Source: Serilophus lunatus (taxonomy: Eukaryota; Chordata; Aves; Passeriformes; Eurylaimidae). From it: a DNA stretch of 64,000 nucleotides. The DNA is taken from the NCBI GenBank assembly GCA_013399895.1, contig VXBA01000881.1, positions 5,013,241-5,077,240 on the forward strand, written 5' to 3'. A model generated the notes under the pieces. It had not been told where the DNA came from, did not search any database, and saw only the letters and a program-made list of their open reading frames with translations. The position numbers and the translations under genes were made by a program. Below, piece by piece: positions 35,997-47,060 of the stretch. Numbering within the stretch: the first letter of the stretch is position 1; every line of letters starts with the position of its first letter.

Positions 35997-37674
35997 TCTG
36001 CTTTTGGTGCTTGTGGAAGTTGTATTTTTACAGTTATACCTGGGATTAATTCCCACACCAGCTCTCCACGTGTCTGATATTATGGGAGAGGTCACAGATT
36101 ATGGTTTAATCCAGCCCTGGCTGTTTTGGACAGGGACAAATGACTGGAATGCCCAACATACCTGGGTCTGAACGAGAGAGCAAACCACAAGAGCTCTGTA
36201 ATTGCTCTGTAATTCACATTCTCCATGGACCAGGCACAAAAAGGGACAAACACAGATAACCACTTATCACGAGCAACCTTTTGATGGTGTCAGATCCACA
36301 ATAGAGCCTCTCAATCTCATTTTTCCAACATAAATTTTTGCCTGAAGAGCAACAAAGTAGAGAATGAGGCTCCTCTATGAGACCAAAACAAACCTTCCCC
36401 TCTACTCACAGTCTGGCCCAGCCTGAACTGCCTTTCTAGATCCTCTTTCTCTGACCAAAAAAGAAAAGAAGGGGAAAAAACTGCTTAGCAAGATGATTAA
36501 ATAAAATGTTAGCTATTCCAGCTACCCACTGGCGCTGGGTTTGACGTCAGTGCTGAATGCATTAACTATATTTGTCTCTCAAGGTCTAAAAATATCTAAG
36601 GCATTAAAAAAAAAATAGGGCAGTTCTGGGAGAACTGTAGGTCCTTAAGAGGCACAAAGCCCCTCCAAGCCTTTGGGGGTTCACTGTGCCCCAGTGCTGC
36701 CCATGTTTCTGCCCAGCCCTCGGGATTGGGATGGCACAGAAGAGCTGCTGCTGCTGAGCAGCCAAAGGGATGCTGCTGCATCTCTGCTGCTCACAGTGTT
36801 GAATTCCCAAGGTGTTTGAAGCATTTTCCTTCTTATCCAGCTTCCCAAAGTGATGGACAGAGTAGCTGGTATGTTGGAATGAATAATCTGTGTTTTTAGT
36901 GGTAATCGGAGGACAGGAAATCCTTTCTCAGTGATGTAACAGAAGTGTGTGTTGAGTTTGGGAGCCAGTCTCGCTCTTTTCTGGTCCTTTCCATCATTTT
37001 TCATATTTCAACAGGATCTATGGATACTATAGGTGCCATCTCAAAAGCAGAGCAGTCAGAGCAGAACAAACACCAGAGTAAAACCTAAAGCAGCTGCTTT
37101 AGGCAAAGAACTTTTGTTCTTTGTCAGAGGGAGCATCTGGGGAGTCAAACATCCTTCACCCTTTCTCCACACTTTGCTCAGAGTCAGGCTGCTACTTAAA
37201 TAAAGAATTCCTACAGGGGCTCTGGGAGGGTGGGAAATATCTGAGCAGGGAAATCAGCTGCACAGAGTCTGGACTGCTGTGAATTCCTCCAATAAAACAA
37301 CACCACCAAAAAAAAGGCCAGAAACTTTTGGCTCCAAAACAAAACCAAGAGGAAATAACTCTGGGTTTTGTTTAAAGTTATGGAAAGAAAACTACATGGA
37401 CAACTTTAACTGTTCATGTTTGTGCAGGCCTTGGTCCAACAGGGCCTGTCAGCCTGTATTTAACCACAGGAATAAATCCTGCTACCTGAAGTGTGTTTAC
37501 TGATTAGGGATGGAGTTGAGCCTGTGCTTTGGATTTGTTAAAGGGCCCTGACATGGTGCACAGTAATTACAATAAACAGAGTTACCTGAAGGCCCCTCCT
37601 GCTGCTGTTTCTGTGGCACATGAAAAGGAAGGTTTGCTCCGCTAATATTGTACAACAGGTTTACTTGAGGTGAA

Positions 37675-37781
37675 GGTTATGGAAGGAATTTCTCAGCTAA
37701 GAAAGGTTAATAAACAAAGAAGTTCTGCAGTAGCAATACAGCCATTGAGTGAAAACTTAATTGGATCAGCAATACATGAAA
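37675..37781 (+). repeat. Direct repeat, copy 1 (107 bp)
   Basis: This 107-base segment begins GGTTATGGAAGGAATTTCTC and recurs at 38664-38770 with about three mismatches by eye. It has no match to CR1, the SINE or the LTR. One frame stays open through the repeat (MEGISQLRKVNKQRSSA), which hints at a fragment of a coding or retroelement sequence, but I do not recognise the protein. Confidence 0.88.
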
Positions 37782-38189
37782 TAATAACTCTGCCAGAGTT
37801 TGCACAGGGAAAATAGTGGCAGGGAACAAAAATGAGAGGATTTGATGCCTGCACTTACAGGGAGGATTATAATTGTGTTTCAAAGAGCACACAGACATGG
37901 TGATGCTGCAAACTCTCAAAGTCCTGGTACTGCAGCAAGGGTTGGTGAGGAGCAGCTGATCTGATGCCATATGGAAATTTCATCCTCAATGGGGCTGGAA
38001 AAGTTACAGGCTTGGGAAGTTTTCTCCTCCATGGAACCACTGATGACACTGCAGGTTGAATCCCAGGGGTTTGTGCACCCACAGCCAAAGGATCTGGGCA
38101 CAGGCTCCAAGGAGAGGGAGGGCATTTATTAAACAGACAAACACCTCCTGAATGACACAAAGCAAAGATCAGCAAGTCCAAATCAATGT
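37782..38189. other. Unique DNA between direct repeats
   Basis: The spacer after repeat copy 1 contains no recognised element until a CR1 fragment. The minus ORFs (87 and 104 aa) are unremarkable. Confidence 0.4.
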
Positions 38190-38335
38190 CATGGCTCTGG
38201 AAGTATCCAAGGCCAGGTTCGATGGGACTTGGAATAACCTGGAATAATGGAATGTGTCCCTGCCAATGGCAGGGGGTGGAACAAGATGATCTTTAAGGTC
38301 CCTTCCCACCCAAACCAGTCTGGGATTCCATCACT
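38190..38335 (+). mobile_element. CR1: CR1 LINE fragment
   Basis: This plus-strand copy runs from GGCTCTGGAAGTATCCAAGG through TGTCCCTGCCAATGGCAGGG to a terminus with CCCACCCAAACCAGTCTGGG. It lies between the two 107-bp direct repeats. Confidence 0.9.
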
Positions 38336-38663
38336 TCACAGAGATACAGACCAAGCCAGGTTGAAGTGACAACAGCGACAGCACAGAGAGCAAAATCTCC
38401 ACATAACCAGGGGTGATTCAAGGTTGCCACCAGCCCAAAGTGGAAAGCTTTAAAGGAAGGGTAGATGGATGAAGGATATTTGTATTACCATCTAGAATAT
38501 CTAATTTTGTGCCAACAGCTGCCACCTACAAACTGCTGAACCCCCATCCTGAGCCCTGGTAGAAGTGTGGTCACCTCCCCCCACAAAACTGCAGCTCCTT
38601 CACCTCCTCCTGACACTGTTTTTTCTTCATTGTGTGAGATTAACATATGTCCAATCTGGTGAG
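38336..38663. other. Unique DNA, no gene seen
   Basis: This is the spacer before repeat copy 2; nothing was recognised. Confidence 0.4.
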
Positions 38664-38770
38664 GGTTATGGAAGGAATTTCTCAACTCAGAAAGGTTAAT
38701 AAACAAAGAAGTTCTGCAGTAGCAATACAGCCATTGAGTGAAAACTTAATTGGATCAGCAATACATCAAA
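38664..38770 (+). repeat. Direct repeat, copy 2 (107 bp)
   Basis: This is the second copy of the segment at 37675, in the same orientation, starting 989 bases further on. The differences I see are in TCTCAACTCAGAAAGG (copy 1 TCTCAGCTAAGAAAGG) and CATCAAAT (copy 1 CATGAAAT). Similarity stops abruptly on both sides. Here the frame remains open to 38838 as a 63-aa ORF without a known domain. Confidence 0.88.
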
Positions 38771-39600
38771 TGTGCCAACACAGGGACAGACCTGCAACAG
38801 GATTGTTTAATCTCAGCCCTAGGTCAGGGTTTAAATGAGTGCCTTGCAAGAGACTTGCTTTTAATTGCACTGATAACTAAACTACAATATGCTGGAAATA
38901 AAAGCTGTTTGCAACTGCCTCTTATTCCTCAAGCAAGAGGTAGTTTCTTTAGAGATTTAAACAACTCAGACAAATTTTAGTGTGAACTTTAAAATATGGT
39001 GAAGAAAGGGTTTTCTAAAACCAAAATATTTATTTAATGACAATCTGTTTGCAATCAGATTTGACTGGCGAGTAAAGGAATAAATCCAGCAAACAGGGAC
39101 AGCAGAGAGAAGCTCTTGAGATCACTCACTCAAAATTTCCACCATAGTGGGGAACACAACCCACAAAGCCCAACACTGAAAATTTGTATTTTCCACATAA
39201 CTGTGAATTAATTGGTTTTTCTTGGAAATATCACAGTGAACCAACACACTCCAAGAAAGCTGTCAGCACTGCCCAGTGAAGCTGCCCTGGTGTTTAACTT
39301 GAGAGTAAAATTTCTACCCTCAGCTCTCACTGTGGAATTCAATTTACAGCAACCCAACCTCACTTTGAAGCATAATAGAGTCTCCTCATCAAAGCAACTC
39401 ATTTCAAGGAAGGGGAAAAAACTGCTAAAAAAATGTTTCTGGGTGCCCTGATTGTAATTAGGGAAATATTAAAAAGAAAGAGGAGGTGACACCTACACTC
39501 TGCTGATGTACCATGGCCACACCTGGTTGAGTTGTATAGCTACTAAATATAGTCTGCTATAAATATATTCTATAATAGAGACTGGAATACTAGTACCTAG
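38771..39600. other. Unique AT-rich DNA, no gene seen
   Basis: This is AT-rich DNA that ends in a TA-rich zone leading into the hairpin at 39601. A 79-aa plus frame (39212-39451) has no recognisable features. Confidence 0.4.
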
Positions 39601-39629
39601 ATAGTAGATACTATAGTAGTATCTACTAT
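39601..39629. repeat. Perfect hairpin, 11-bp arms
   Basis: The arm ATAGTAGATAC (39601-39611), the loop TATAGTA and the arm GTATCTACTAT (39619-39629) form a perfect inverted repeat. It abuts the 5' end of the CR1 at 39631 and follows about 60 bases of TA-rich sequence. It may be simple-sequence expansion or a structure linked to the insertion site. Confidence 0.85.
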
Positions 39630-39630
39630 T

Positions 39631-39771
39631 GGCAACACCAAGGCTGCCAGAGCTCCAGGAGGGTTTGGCCAACCCTCTAAGGGACAGGGTGGGATTGTTG
39701 GGATGTCTGTGAAGGCCCAGGAGTTGGACTGGATGATCCTTGTGAGTCCCTTCCAGATATCCTGTGATTTT
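39631..39771 (+). mobile_element. CR1: CR1 LINE fragment, 3' end
   Basis: This copy belongs to the subfamily with CACCAAGGCTGCCAGAGCTC and ends GGATGATCCTTGTGAGTCCC then TCCTGTGATTTT. It keeps the ancestral GGGACAGGGTGGGATTGTTG segment that the young copies at 5.7, 7.8 and 44.1 kb have altered. Confidence 0.92.
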
Positions 39772-42741
39772 ATACTACACAGTATTTACTAAAAGGACCA
39801 GAGCTCTACAGGCATCTCATGCAAAGCATATTTTTTAAGTGATCAAAGGAGCAAAGCAGCACAGGAAATGTCATTGCCCTCCCCTATATACAGAGAATTA
39901 TAAGTTTCAGGGTGACTAGAAGGGAGTATTTTGCTTTTTTGCTCTGTGTTTACTCCCTCTCTGGGCAGGAATTCCATTTTGATTTAGTCTTAGCAAAATG
40001 GCAGCTTCCCCTGGGAGAAACCATTCACAGTTACAAATACCAGAGCAGTGACATTTCCCATCAAATCCCTCCTCCAAGGGCTGAGAACAGGAATAATGTT
40101 CTCAATAAGCTGATGGAACCTCGGATGGATCGTGCTCAGAGCCAGACTCTGCTCTCAGGTACATCCTTCAGAGCAGCACAGCTCCCTGAAAGCTTAGGCA
40201 AACCTGGAATCATCAGGATGGATACTCAAGGGCCAGAAATAAGGTGTAAGCATGACCTCTGCTTGGGGAAATACATCTTTACAGCATGGCTTGAATATTT
40301 TCTTTGTCCCAAGGCATCATAAAATGCCAAGAGGAACCCAATCCATAAAATTCTCTGTGCTCCCAATCCCATCGTGCCCAGGGAGGGTGTGCCCTCCACA
40401 CTGCTTTTAAGGGGCAGACCTTTAAAGATGTTCAGGGCACAAATTCCTGCTGCCTATTAAGCAACATGGTCCCAACCTAACCAACATGGGAAAGAAAAGC
40501 CAGAGAAAGAACACGGGCAGAAGGAAAAGTGAGGTGGCAGAAGCCTAGTCCTGGCTGGGACTAGGCCAAGTCGGGGAGAACCAGAGTGGATGAGGATTCT
40601 CTCCCATGTGGGATGTTGTGTGTCCAAACACTGCTGAGCACCACCAGCCCCTCTCTGCACTACCCTCCTCCTGCCATAGCACATCCCTACATCCTCAGGG
40701 TGAGGAGAGTGAGCCAGTTCCTCCAGGAACAGTGGACAAACCCCCCAACACACACACGACTACCTGACCCCTCCCTTCCCCAGTCCACGGCCACCGCAGG
40801 ATTGTTACCCCTCCCTTCTCCCAGCCAGGAGAGCACTCATCCTCCCTCTTCCATCTTCCTGAATTATTCATCAGTGTCAGCAGCGGTGCAGAAGTAAAGA
40901 CAGAGAAGAAACCCGGAGCAGAGACGCTTTGGGAAGCGATTGTCCCATTCCTGGTCCCCCAGAGCCAGGCTCCATCCCCTCTAATGAGCTCTGGATACCC
41001 CACAGCACTCGGTCCCCAACCCCAGGCACCAACCCCAGGGGGAGAGGAAACAGCAGAGAGCAGAACACAGGCAGTGATCAAAACCCCCATGCTGAATATG
41101 GAGAGAGGAGATATCTGCTGGCACATAAAACATAGATGCTGTCACACATCAATATTGATGTTTCCCTGTTCACACAGACCCAGCCCAGGGATAATTACAT
41201 GCAATTTTTATGCTGCCTCTGACATACTTCAGTCTGTGAACATCAAAGCATTGGTAGGTAATGCTACAAGTTGCCAGGAGTATCATGGATCAAAATGGAG
41301 CTTGTGGAGAAGCAATGGGTGGTGAGGTGGGTAATTGCACCAGCCTTTCAATGCTGAGGATGCTGCCTGTGGTGCCAAGGGGAATAAAGCAGGTGATCAC
41401 AGGCTGGGCCCAGTTATTCCCCTGTACAAATCCTTTTTGAAGCCTGGAAGGGCAGGGGAGCTGGCTGAGAGCCTGGTGGGGGGTCAGCAAAGCCATGTGC
41501 GACTCTGGAGCCAAGCAGACAAACAGCTCCAGAAAACCTGGAGGTGCCAGGGGGTGGGAGCAGATGCCTGACCTGGCATGGAGGGGGTTAACAGCAGAAT
41601 GAGCCAGAAGCTGAGCCCTTCTCAGCCTCTCATTCCCAGCACAGAAGGAGGGTTGCTGCAGTGCCTCCAGGGAGCCCTGCTAAGAGCTTTTACGGCCTGG
41701 CACGTTTCCACACCACCTCCATCCTGGACAGAGCCACACCCTCAGCTTCAGACCGTAAATGCCTCTCAGTCAGAACCTGGGAAGCATTTTCCAAAGCCTT
41801 GGGAGGCAGAAGTCGACTTTCCTTGTCAATGCAGCCAATAAACAAGCCCTTACTTCTTCAGGTCAAGAGAGCATCTTCACTTGTGCCTGCATAAAAACAA
41901 GGATCACACACGAAACTGCTCCGAGACACCACGTCCCGCTCGTGCAGCTGCTACACAGCAGCTTTCCAGGGAGAATTCAGGGATGGAATCAGACACAACT
42001 TGGACTGTCTGCCTCCTCCAGCTGCTTCTGTTGGCCTCTCTCTTCAGGACAAGGCAAATTCCCATCCAACAACGTCCAAATATCTCCATGGATATGAGCT
42101 GCATCCATAGTTGCAGCACGTGGCGAAAGCACCATTTACCATTTTTTCTTGAATGACAGTTTTAATGAAAGACATTTCAGTGCTTAGAAAATCAGCATAA
42201 ATGATCAGTTGCTAATCTGGTTCTCCCAGTAACTCTGGGAAGTCAAAAATAGACCAGGCAGAATAAACTGGGGGCTGAAGACGGAGGTGGGGATGGAAGT
42301 GGGGGTATGTTTTGCTCCTCTTTCTGGGAGCTCACACAGCAATTGCCACTGATTAAAAACCCACTTTTTTTACAAAAGGCACGATTTGCTGTGCCACTAG
42401 TGTTGTACAATAGTGGGGGCTGTCTCTGGGCTCAGCAGAAGGAGCTGGAGAAGCCATTTTTTGTGCAGTCTCTGAATTCTTACATCCCCAGCACATCTCT
42501 CCCAGGGAGGATGGCACCACCTTTATCCCAAACTGAGGGACCACCAGTGCTCAGGAGCCACAATTCTGGAAATCCTTGAATCCAAAACTTCTCAGGACAG
42601 CAACAATTATGAACAGGGACAGATGAGTGGATCACACAGATTTTCTACCTCTAAATAAGCACAAAGCCACGAGATCACCAGTTCAAGACAGACACCAAGA
42701 GGGCATCTCTGCATTCACTGGACAGAGCTTTTGTGTGCCCA
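39772..42741. other. Unique DNA, no gene seen
   Basis: About 3 kb. A 136-aa plus frame (39912-40322) and a 143-aa minus frame (40695-41126) are the largest; neither has a known motif, and both face overlapping frames on the other strand. No repeat was recognised. Confidence 0.4.
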
Positions 42742-42828
42742 AGAAATTCCAGGTTGGAAGGGACCTTAAAGCCTCATTCCACTCCCTGCCATGGGCAAGG
42801 ACACCTCCCACTGGCTCAGGTTGTTCTG
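42742..42828 (-). mobile_element. CR1: CR1 3'-terminal fragment
   Basis: This minus-strand copy reads AATTCCAGGTTGGAAGGGAC, then CCATGGGCAAGGACACCTCC, and breaks off at ACTGGCTCAGGTTGTTCTGT. Confidence 0.85.
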
Positions 42829-44118
42829 TCATCAATGCTTCAGGCTAAAGACTAATCATTGTGCTCAGTTTTTTGGCCCCAAACAGCACAAGGAGAATGG
42901 AAGGGACCTGATAAAGCTTCACAGAGCCCCAGGGGAAACCAACCCCCGGGGCTCTGCTCTGGTCCAGGCTTCTACAGCAGGTGACATTCCCCACTTTACA
43001 AGGTCAACAAGGCAATTTTTTGACTTTGACTTTTCCCTCTCTTCTGTTCTCACAATCTAACCCTGGCCTTGTCACCATGGTATCTGAGCTCCCCATGTCA
43101 AACTATTAATCTTTACAGCACAAGAAGGGACAATTTTGACATCAATATATGACTTGTAATAGCTGCTGTCTTCATGATAGCACCTTTTTAGTACTTCTTT
43201 TCATTTTTGTACATTTTTATGAGTCTATTTTCTTTATTAGTGCATTTTTATAGCCTGTGCAACACCTTAAGTGCCTCCAAGAAGGTGCTTTATAAATAAA
43301 ATTTTAATAAGATTAAGGATTTAACTCCAAGAAAAAAAACACATTTTGCCAAGTTATGAATTGCATGGACCCTGTTACATGTCCTTCTTGTTTATGCAGG
43401 CCCTCATAAAGCCCACGGGTTATTAATTTTGGCATCTGTACTTCTGGCAAAGCCGTTGGAGTCTCAGCAGATCTCCATATTTCACATAAATAACTAACAG
43501 GACTTCTGGAGATGTAATATTTCTTATTTTCTGTGTAATTCATATATCAGTTCCAAGACTATAACAGTTTATATCACTTTGTTAGAGGCTTTTTAAAATT
43601 TTAATGGTACCTGAGCCACCAATTATCTGCAGCCAACAGGACAGAGAAGAAGTACAGCCCCAGACCTGAGGGGATACAGAAATGTGCTGCTCCTGTGTCA
43701 ACATTATTTTCACTTGCAGCAGACAAACAGGAAAATTGGGAAAACTGGGGCTGGATGACCCTAGAACAGTAATCACGAAACATGCAGCTGTAGTGCAAAG
43801 TAAAAAGTACAAGACATGGGTCTGTGTTTGGTCTCTTTTATCCAGAATTAACACCCAAATTACAGAGAATTGTGAAGTGGTGCAGGTAAAACTGGTTCTG
43901 TGAGGAAAAACAGCTCTTGTTGGGTTTAACCCAGGAGAGAAAGTCTTAAAAAAGTCTTAAAACCAGCCAGCTTGTTGAGAGGCAGGCCTGGCATTTCTGC
44001 TGCCTTCCCTGTATCCCAGGCACACGTGGCTTTCCTGGGCCATCCTTAGGGAAAACAATAGAGCCATTGTTATCTTTTGAAAGAAGTTTCGCCAGCTTTA
44101 TCTGTCAAACAGTCACAT
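42829..44118. other. Unique AT-rich DNA, no gene seen
   Basis: The segment 43180-43316 is T-rich and ends with GTGCTTTATAAATAAAATTT, which resembles the 3' tail of an ancient vertebrate SINE or LINE (treated in the findings). The 90-aa minus frame (43582-43854) has no known domain. Confidence 0.4.
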
Positions 44119-44430
44119 GAGGAGGGGCAGGGACTGAGCTCTGCTCTGTGGGGACCAGGGCCAGGAGCCCAGGGAATGGGCTGGAGTTGTGTCAGGGCAG
44201 GGTCAGGGGGGATCTCAGGCCAAGGCTCTTCTTTGCCCAGAGGGGGGTTGGGCACTGCCCAGGCTCCCCAGGGCAGTGGGCACAGCCCCAAGGCTGCCAG
44301 AGCTGCAGGAGGGGTGGGATGATCCTGTGGGGCACAGGGGGGACTCTTGGGGATGGGGCTGTGCAGGGCCAGGGGTTGGATGGATGGTCCTTGGGGGTCC
44401 CTTCCAGCTCAGCACATTCTGGGATTCTGT
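44119..44430 (+). mobile_element. CR1: Young CR1 copy C
   Basis: This copy starts at GGAGGGGCAGGGACTGAGCT, within a few bases of the same point in the element as copy B, and ends ATTCTGGGATTCTGT. It matches copy A with only a handful of differences (for example GGGGGGATCTCAGG against GGGGGGAGCTCAGG), and its final 80 bases are identical to copy A. The sequence after the tail differs from both other copies. The 110- and 94-aa plus ORFs are read-through of the repeat. Confidence 0.93.
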
Positions 44431-46319
44431 ATCACTCAGGCAGCCTCAAAGTGATGCAACACCACTGGAATAGCAGTTAAAACCTGGCCAGCAGCACATC
44501 AGGAGACACCACAGAAGCCCCAGCAAACCCAGCTTGGCCCACACCCCACCACACCTCATCCAGAGTTTTCCATACGAACAATGTGTACCTGGGCCCAAGA
44601 AACACCTGTTCTCCAAAGAAAGAACACTCAAAGACCTCGACCAGACATGTGCTGGTACCCGCTTTCACAGAGAGGAGGAATTCAGGAGCAAACACATCCT
44701 CAGGTCCAAAGGTGAGGACAGAGACCAAATCTCAGTTCAGCTTCTTTCTGAGCCAGTATCAACCTCTCTCTCTGGCACCAAGGGAGAGGCTGCTCATCCT
44801 CTGCCTTTTCAATCTTCTCCTCACTCCCCTGTTGCAATGAGGGTTGGAGCCACTGGCAAAGATCAGCTCCAAGGTATCGCCCACCCTTTGCTGGACCAAA
44901 GGTGATTCAAGGCTATCAAATAAAACTTCTCCTTCTAAACTCAACAACTGTTCATTTTTCCATCAGTGCTCTCCACACTCACAGCAATTTACCCACCAGA
45001 TGGGATCTTTCACCACGATCCCTGGGGAAATGGGCAGGAGCTGCATGGACAAATTCTTTGCTGAAACCATTTCTGCATTTGGAGTCTCATTGCTGAGCTA
45101 AAAGGACTGTGTGACAGCACCACAGGGGCCAAGATTTCAGGGTAATATGTTAGTTGGGTTTCACAGGAGGCCAAATAGAAAGTGTGGCCAGGACAGCAGC
45201 ATTCCCTGGCTGGTGGAACCTTGGGAACAGCTCAGTGCCTGAACTGAGGCAGCACATTCCTTCTCCACAAATACTTTTAGTTCCTCTGTACCAGTCTGCT
45301 GTGAAGTCCTACTTCAGCTCTGAATCCAAAATTCTCCCAGTGCCTAAAGATAAAGTTTTTTTGCCTTTCAGAATCCACTTTCCAAGTCCCATGAAATGAG
45401 TCATGAGCATCTCACAGGGAAGACCCTCAGCACATGGAGTCTGTTTGCAGTGTTAGCCCAAAACTGCTTATCTGAAATTCCATCATGGACCTACAGTGCT
45501 AATCAGGGCTAATCACAAAAGAGAAACAATTTCTTCCTGATTCCTTCAGGTAAAAATTATAAAAATTATATTAAAAAATTATTAAAATTATATTTTACCC
45601 TACAGCATGAGATTTTATTATATTTAGTCCCATTTTATTTAGAGCTTGAAGAGAGACCATGAAGTCTCTGATAAGAGCAATAAAAGGAGATGATGCTCAA
45701 GCCCAGCCTTTTGCAAGTCAGCATCTGACCTAAGTTAAAATCATTCAGGCACAATAGGGAGAATAAAAGTCCTTCAGATTTTTATCTATTAGAAGAGAGC
45801 AGCAATGCTGGCTGAATCATGAACTCTGGGGAATACAGATGCCTCCCAAAGGAGAGAGGCCCTTCTTGTCAATGTTCTTTAAAAAGAAAAGAATGTTTCA
45901 TGTGGGTGTGTGCTGTTGTTTTTTTCCACTGTAGAGCAAGTGTCCCATCTTATTTCTCAAATGGTCTTTTCTTTGTTGATGCCTCATCTATTAATAATCC
46001 TTCACTGGAAGGGGAAAAGAAAAAGCAAGCTTCTGTCAGACGTACAAGCTGTTAGTCTGAGATGGACAAAAATAAACCAGAGCAGCACAATTAGCTGCAC
46101 CACAGGTCACTTGTCTGTAGTTGCTTCCTGGCTATAACTATAACCTTACTGAACTTTCCTTATGAAACACGGTGTTGGACAGTGGTGTAGATCTGTAAGT
46201 GTCCTGGAGACTTGAAGTAAATTTAGAAGGTTTCCTGAACTGGCAACACCACCTGCGACATCAATACTGAGTGAAAGAAAGGATTTTCTTTCCTAAAAAT
46301 ATAAAGGAACAAGCTCATA
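44431..46319. other. Unique DNA with an AT-rich tract, no gene seen
   Basis: The very AT-rich stretch 45549-45597 (repeated AAATTAT and TTATATT) is simple sequence. A 123-aa plus frame (44534-44905) has no known family. Nothing else was recognised. Confidence 0.4.
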
Positions 46320-46507
46320 AAATCAGGCTGGTTTGGGTTGGAAGGGACCTTAAAGCTTATTTCATTCCACCCCCTGCCATGGGTGGGAACACCTTCCACA
46401 ATCCCAGGCTGCTCCAAGCCCTGTCCAACCTGCCCTTGGACCCTTCCAGGGATGAGGCAGCCACAGCTTCTCTGGGCACCCTGTGCCAGGGCCTCCCCAC
46501 CCTCGTT
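46320..46507 (-). mobile_element. CR1: CR1 LINE fragment
   Basis: This minus-strand copy runs from GGTTTGGGTTGGAAGGGACC through CACCTTCCACAATCCCAGGC to CAGGGCCTCCCCACCCTCGT. The start of the 150-aa minus frame (46357-46809) is unique sequence and its end is CR1. Confidence 0.92.
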
Positions 46508-47060
46508 GTGCCTGTGCTTCCCATTGAGCCAGGATATTCAGGGAGCTGATCCAGGTTCAGGTGCTTCCTAGAGACGTGCTGTGATTTCTCCATCACCTTC
46601 ATAGCAAGAGGGCTCCGAGCCTTGAGAAAGAGTGGTAGTTTTCCCCCAGTCCCTTCTCCAATGCCAGGCAGGATTACACCCCCCCTGCCACACTCAGGCT
46701 CCCTGGCTGCCAGAGCTGCCCGAGGAGCTGAGGGTTGGTCCCGGATCCTTGGACCTGAGCCCTTGGTTTGATGACCCTCAGTCACCTCATCTGTGGGAGG
46801 TGGCAACATCTTCGGAGTGGGCTGTGGAGGAGCTTCAGTTCACAACTTGTGAGTTGTGTTCTGCAGCCCTTTGGAGAGGAAGGAATCTGCTGGAAGCGTC
46901 AGCCCAGAGCTTTGGTGGTGGGGATGTTCAAATGCCACTGGTGAGATCAGTCACGCTGCTGAGGGGGGTGAAGTGCAGCAGGGAAGGAGCCAAGTGCCTG
47001 CGTCACATCTCAGGAGCCGACGGTGCCACCACATCTCCTGCGCGGGCACAGGCGCCTGAG
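46508..47060. other. Unique DNA flanking the minisatellite, no gene seen
   Basis: The 373-aa plus ORF starts here (46632) but gains its length from the array that follows. The roughly 140 residues before the array have no recognisable motif. Confidence 0.4.

Larger units (their letters stand above)
33635..37674. other. Unique DNA with simple repeats, no gene seen
   Basis: This 4-kb stretch includes a 17-base A run (33952-33968) and the purine microsatellite at 35931-35996. A 168-aa minus frame (34800-35306) overlaps 63-106 aa plus frames and shows only hydrophobic low-complexity composition. No exon or interspersed repeat was recognised. Confidence 0.4.
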
